Of a DNA stretch of 64,000 nucleotides, positions 59,023-64,000 are shown in pieces; within the stretch, counting starts at the first letter, position 1; every line of letters starts with the position of its first letter. The stretch is from Ignelater luminosus. Lineage: Eukaryota > Arthropoda > Insecta > Coleoptera > Elateridae. The stretch lies in assembly GCA_011009095.1 (NCBI GenBank), contig VTPC01090544.1, positions 114,691 to 178,690 of the forward strand, in the 5' to 3' direction. Below the pieces are notes generated by a model that searched no databases, was not told the DNA's origin, and worked only from the letters and a program-made list of their open reading frames with translations. A program made the translations under genes and the position numbers.

Positions 59023-61125
59023 CCTACATTGCTGCAGAAAGTCTGCTACTGTTTACAAAATTCTCCTAAAAAAATTAAACATTCTTACGGCAATTTTTAC
59101 CAGATAACTTTAGATTGTCAAGATCATTGACAGACATTTCTGTTTTAGATTATCCCTAGGCCTAAGAATATCCACATCAATCAAATTTAATTGCCAAGAA
59201 AACGTTTTTCTCTAACAAGAAATATCAATCCTCTGTTGGTCTAAGCCACATGGTCTAAGCAGAGTTATAATTTTTGTCTTGCTTATCCAATATTTAACAC
59301 CTCTCACAGTCCTAGTATGGAATTTTATAAATTAATATAGATTTTGAATATGGAAATGTTTCATTTTTTATTTAGTGTACAGAACTTTTATATTATTAAT
59401 CCCACGTTAATTACATTTTCAGAAATATTAATGTAAATTCGGTTTTACAAAATCTCTCTCATCTAAGCATAAGAAAGATTCTGTTTTTAAAAAACTGAAT
59501 AGAATCAAGGGTTAAAATTATTATTAAAATAGATGTCAAATTTAATCTCAAACTGCATAAGTCTATTAAAATACTTCCCTACGCATATGCATGTATCAAA
59601 AATTGGCGGTGTCAAAATTCTTTTTTGACCTTCTGATAATAAAAGGCACAATATAAGAAAAGAGCAAGAAAATATATTTATTTAACGAACCGGAACAATT
59701 TTATCAGAACATTTAACTTTGTAGGTATATATTTTCTGTCGATAAAGTCAATTTATTGCAGACTAGGCTAGTGTGACGTATCCACGCCATATCTTTGTTT
59801 CTAAAACAGCAACAAGTTTTCGTTTCATGGTTTCAACTTGTTACAGTATTAGAATAAATTATGAATAGCATTACAAAGGTTTCTACTTAGCTGAAATCGA
59901 TATCTTGCGAATAGTAATTGTGAACTTTAATTGGTTTTAATGTGAGGAAGAACAAAGTGGAAAATGGAACACCTTTTTGAGTTATCTTTGATAAAAATAC
60001 AACAAAAGAGTTTTTATCTGACCTATATAATAGTAATTCTATAATATGTTTTATAAAACAACACAGAAAAACTGTGATAGCATATTCGTAACCACGAAGC
60101 AGTATTTACATACATCAATTCCTTCCAAATTTAAAAAAAAATGAAAAAATCAAATCTACAACATATCAACACTTAACCTTCAACTATTTTGCTGATAATT
60201 TTTTCTAGTGTGCATATATCATCACCATTAGTTGAGTTTAGATTAATACTGTGGATAGATTGATCTTTGCTTTGTATTTGATATTTACGTATACGGTGTG
60301 GAACATATGGATGGTACAAATTGGTTATAATTATGAAGATTGCTTGGGCATGTCGATTTTTTCTTGGGCATTTTTTGTGTACCTAATTTAAAATTTAAAC
60401 ATCTATTACCAGATAAGACTAGTGAAGCTCCACAGGTTTTTTAAATAGCACTACCATATCTTGAGTTGCTGAATTGAAAGCCTTTCTTTTCACTGACATG
60501 CTATTTGCCTAGTATTTTTTAAGTTGCTCTAAAAACCTCAATAAAATATTCAAATACACAGTAAGCTGTGATTAATAGCTTTATTAAACNNNNNNNNNNN
60601 NNNNNNNNNNNNNNNNNNNNNNNNNNNNNNNNNNNNNNNNNNNNNNNNNNNNNNNNNNNNNNNNNNNNNNNNNNNNNNNNNNNNNNNNNNNNNNNNNNNN
60701 NNNNNNNNNNNNNNNNNNNNNNNNNNNNNNNNNNNNNNNNNNNNNNNNNNNNNNNNNNNNNNNNNNNNNNNNNNNNNNNNNNNNNNNNNNNNNNNNNNNN
60801 NNNNNNNNNNNNNNNNNNNNNNNNNNNNNNNNNNNNNNNNNNNNNNNNNNNNNNNNNNNNNNNNNNNNNNNNNNNNNNNNNNNNNNNNNNNNNNNNNNNN
60901 NNNNNNNNNNNNNNNNNNNNNNNNNNNNNNNNNNNNNNNNNNNNNNNNNNNNNNNNNNNNNNNNNNNNNNNNNNNNNNNNNNNNNNNNNTCGTTACAGGT
61001 TTTACAAAAACCAGCCAATGTAATTACCGTATACTTTGAATAAGATTTGGCATTCGAGATTGTTGTTGTTTTTTTTATACAGGGTGTATCGTTTAGTTAT
61101 CATTATCGATTTAAAACCGTAAATA
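59023..61125. other. Unassigned stretch with assembly gap
   Basis: No gene recognised. Ns occupy 60590-60989. A CAGGGTGTATCG motif preceded by TA at 61078 looks like a transposon left end whose partner I do not find. Confidence 0.4.
60590..60989. other. Assembly gap (400 N)
   Basis: A run of 400 Ns; any frame crossing it is meaningless. Confidence 0.95.
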
Positions 61126-61304
61126 TACACTATGTCCCCGGATTGAGTTTACAAGAGGCAAAACTGTTTTATTATTGGTCTTAGGACAAAATATCACTTT
61201 TGATAAAATTTTCTGCTTCTTTTAAAATCTTCAATAATGGTAATATAATTTTGATAATACCAACTATAATGAAAAAAAATTTAAAAACGCATTATTTTAG
61301 TATA

Positions 61305-62948
61305 CGAGCCCAGGCTGATAATAGTTTGGCCAACACACATTTTTGGATAGGTGCTTTAATATAATGCGAAATATATACAAATGGTGGAAAATTTCAACAA
61401 AACTATTACAACCACAATAAAATATAGACTTTTAACTTATAAAAATTGAAAATTATATTTAATTTACAAAATGGATAATCTTTGTATAACAAACATGATG
61501 GCTCAGTTGACGGCTCATAATAGTTCGGCCGCTTATCATAATTGCCACGAAATCAAGCCCGTCAGTAAAAACAAAACACCGATTGAACAAATCAACAAGG
61601 CAGCTGTCAGCATTAGTTATTATTCATTTTTAAAGCATAATGTCTCGTGGTAAGGCTTTAAGTAACGATTTGCTCTTGTCAATCATTAATGCTTATTTAA
61701 AAAAAAGGCATTTCAGCACGTCGCATGTCAGTTTCGCATTCAGTGCCGCGTTCTACTGTTAAAGATATTATCAATTTGTATAAATCAACTGGTGGAGTTG
61801 ATCAAAGAACCAAAACCGGCCGACCATTTACAATTCCGGAAGCAAATAGGAGAGCTTTACGTAGAATTGTAAAAACAAATCGACGGTCCTACTAAAGAAG
61901 TGACTGTTTTGTGGAGGGAAAGTATAGGTAAAGACATTTCGTTGGCTAGAACAAAGAGAGCTGTCAGAAAAATAGAATACAAATTCTATAAGGCAACAAT
62001 TATCCGTTTTTTGGGTGAAAATTGTTGGTAACATGCTCTTTTTCTGACAGGGAAAAGAAAAGCCATTATTGACGACATTACAAAAACGTAGTAGACTGAA
62101 ATGGGCTAGAGAACACTAAAATTGGTCTCAAAGACAATGGGGAAGTATAATTTGGAGTGCTGAGTCTACATTTGATGTTTGCATAGGTGATTCTCGCAAA
62201 AGAGTGTTGCGGACATTGTCTGAGGCATATCATAATGATTGTCTAATAAGAAAAGTAAAGTTCTCAGCATCAGTCATGATATGGGGTTGCATGCCCGCAA
62301 AAGGTGTAGGTAAATTACATTTTATCAATGGAACAGTTAATACACAGAAGTACAAGGAGATTCTGGAAGAAGGCTTTTTACCATCAATTGCAATGTGCAA
62401 CAAATGACGGTGAATTTATGTTTTAACAGGATGGTGCACCGTGCCATACGGCAAAAATTACTCCTACCTGGTTCCAGGATCACAACATTCCACTACTAAA
62501 ATGGACGTCTGCTAGTCCAGACTTGTCTCCAATCGAGACACTTTGGCATAACATGAAGAAACAACTAAATCCAGCACGTACAGTATCTGAATTAAGAGCT
62601 ACCTTGCAGAACATATAGGATAATATTTCACCAGAAAGGTGTGCAAGACTTGTGGACACAATTCCTAGCAAAATTAAGGCGGTTATTGCGAATAAAGGCG
62701 ACGTAACCCAATATTAAAATCTGGCCGAACTATTATGACCCATCAGTTAAGCCACATTTCTTGTTATACAAAGATTATCCGATATATAAATTAAATATAA
62801 TTTTCAATTTTTATAAGTTAAATGTCTATATTTTACTGTAGTTGTAATAGTTTTGTTAAAATTTTTCACCATTTGTATAGATTTAGCATTATATTAAAGC
62901 ACTTATCCAAAAATGTGTGCCGGCCGAACTATTATGAGCCTGGGCTCG
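61305..62948 (+). mobile_element. Tc1 (DD34E) transposon with IR/DR ends, 1644 bp
   Basis: The left terminus CGAGCCCAGGCTGATAATAG pairs with the inverted right terminus CGAGCCCAGGCTCATAATAG; TA flanks both (61303-61304 and 62949-62950). Each long terminal inverted repeat of about 215-230 bp carries two copies of a 15-bp motif: ATAATAGTTTGGCC and ATAATAGTTCGGCC type at 61317-61331 and 61516-61530, and the inverted GGCCGAACTATTATG at 62723-62737 and 62922-62936. Outer and inner copies are 199 bp apart at both ends. This is the IR/DR plan known from some Tc1-like elements such as Sleeping Beauty. A broken transposase lies between. Confidence 0.9.
61640..62717 (+). pseudogene. Tc1 (DD34E) transposase relic
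   Basis: The plus strand starts MSRGKALSNDLLLSIINAYL and continues in shifted frame with SVPRSTVKDIINLYKSTGGV and RTKTGRPFTIPEANRRALRR, the paired helix-turn-helix region and its linker with a GRP-type AT-hook motif. Then come IIWSAESTFDV (first catalytic block, 'SDES.F', Asp lost), VKFSASVMIWGCMPAKGVGK, QDGAPCHTAKITPTWFQDHN (second Asp kept) and SPDLSPIETLWHNMKKQL (Glu kept). The distance between the second Asp and Glu is 34. At least five frame changes or stops occur. The stop at 62717 is six bases before the inner right direct repeat. Confidence 0.85.
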
Positions 62949-63317
62949 TAGAAAAACGACTAAGTTCCAAATTTACTCGAAAATCAAGTTGTCAGGTTTG
63001 CACTGCACTCGCAATAAAGCTAACACGATTGTTTAAAAAAATATGAAACTCAGTCGTTTTTTTATTGAAAACAATGCAGGTGCGCTCAAACATGACAATC
63101 TGATTTTTGAGTAAATTTTGAACTTAGTCGTTTTTTATACTACAATAATGCGTTTTTGTTTTATTTTCTTCATTATTGTTGGTAACATCAAAATTATATT
63201 ACCATTATTGGAGGTTTTAAAACAAGCAAAAAATTTTATCAAGAATGACATTTTACCCTAAAAACTAATAATAAAAAAGTTTTTCCTCTTGTAAGCTCAA
63301 GCTGGGGACATACTGTA

Positions 63318-64000
63318 TAGCCACATATTTAGAAAGTTTAAAAATTCAATCCAAAAGCAAATCAAATAATATAGATTCTACTTAACCAAGTTTAAAAGAC
63401 TGCCTCTACTGGTTTTAAAATATTTTGATAATTTTTACTGTGGACAACTTAACTTAAGGTAGATCTCCCGTACAGTGAGGTGCAAAAATAAATTCTCGTG
63501 TAAACGTAATATAGTTTGAACATCAATAGTTAAGTGTTCATTATTTTTGTCAAAGATATTGTAAAGGAATATGATTAGACACTCATTGCCATACCCCTCT
63601 ACTTACCAAGAAGTGCTTAAACTTGCATAATTTAAAAATGTTTATCTTTTCAACAAATCGGGTAAAAACTTTGTTTAAAAATATTCATAATAAACTAGTT
63701 TATAAATTAAGTTATTTTTTTAAAAAGTGTATAAAAAAGTTTTAAAGTTGTGACGGAAAATATGTAACTTTTAGTTATCTGTTAGTTAGTTAGTTAAAAA
63801 GTGGCAAAAATTCTCAATTTTAGCTATTTGCTAAGAGAAGGTTACTCTTTATGTGTACACGCAATTTCATTAAATTCCATAACAATGTGGGTTTACTGAA
63901 ACACTACCTTAAAATAAGGTAAATTCTGCACAATCAGCTCAAGAATTCTTTTCTGTTGTACTTTTAAATAAGATAGATCTTTAAATGATTTTCCGAAAAC
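63318..64000. other. Window end; possible element start at 63473
   Basis: At 63471 the sequence TACAGTGAGGTGCAAAAATA resembles a TA-flanked Tc1/mariner-group left terminus. The matching right terminus would lie beyond the window, so this is only a candidate. The remainder is AT-rich with nothing assignable. Confidence 0.35.

Larger units (their letters stand above)
61128..63315. mobile_element. Palindromic MITE, about 542 bp without its Tc1 insert
   Basis: The left end CACTATGTCCCCGGATTGAG pairs with the inverted right end CAGTATGTCCCCAGCTTGAG; TA lies outside both (61126-61127 and 63316-63317). The arms stay paired for about 230 bp, through CTTACAAGAGG, AATAATGGTAATATAATTTT and AACGCATTATT, then continue on the far side of the insert with AACGACTAAGTTC. 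The MITE is non-coding. The Tc1 element at 61305-62948 sits in its left arm. Confidence 0.85.

Noticed and set aside
60568-61023. Frames of about 150 codons on both strands
   Set aside because: They are made of the 400-N assembly gap.

Overview
The window looks like transposon-rich, gene-poor insect DNA. It is strongly AT-rich, long open frames are rare, no complete host gene can be read, and the recognisable coding relics belong to transposon families common in insects: Tc1 (DD34E), mariner (DD34D), DD37E-type, the 'WPPRSPDL' transposase group, several non-LTR retrotransposons (LINEs), hAT and a tyrosine recombinase. The order of insect cannot be settled from the sequence. There are two assembly gaps, 10 Ns at 32939 and 400 Ns at 60590.

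Layout. 1-4.2 kb holds nothing I recognise. 4.2-5.1 kb is a LINE tail with an RNase H motif. 5.16-5.54 kb is an unexplained GC-rich patch. 5.54-6.72 kb is a non-autonomous hAT element with a smaller inverted-repeat element inside. 7.6-9.3 kb is a DD37E relic followed 16 bp later by a 411 bp MITE that still carries the start of a transposase gene. 13.8-14.2 kb is a LINE piece. 15.3-17.3 kb is a palindromic MITE interrupted by a second inverted-repeat unit with a transposase tail. 19.2-19.75 kb is a decayed short tandem array. 20.3-20.7 kb is a tyrosine-recombinase relic and 20.8-21.5 kb a MITE. 26.5-27.6 kb is a mariner relic. 28.8-29.15 kb has a tRNA-like start followed by a minisatellite. 32.3-34.8 kb is a stack of nested repeats. 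35.6-35.8 kb is a possible C-type lectin exon. 36.4-37.1 kb is a deleted mariner. 40.1-41.1 kb is a LINE. 42.7-45.2 kb is an unknown multi-copy-type gene split by the 5' part of a LINE. 49.8-50.9 kb is another transposase relic. 51.9-54.3 kb has three MITEs and a LINE piece. 57.7-59.0 kb is a nearly intact DD37E transposon. 61.1-63.3 kb is a Tc1 transposon inserted in a palindromic MITE.

The clearest story is of Tc1/mariner-type DNA elements and their MITEs. At least ten separate elements end in TA dinucleotides consistent with target duplications. In two cases (61.1-63.3 kb and 33.3-34.8 kb) an element has landed inside a palindromic repeat, and the undamaged opposite arm shows the empty site to the base. 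The 61.3 kb Tc1 has an IR/DR layout, with inner and outer repeats spaced exactly 199 bp apart at both ends. No part of the window reads as an operon, defence island or other prokaryotic system.
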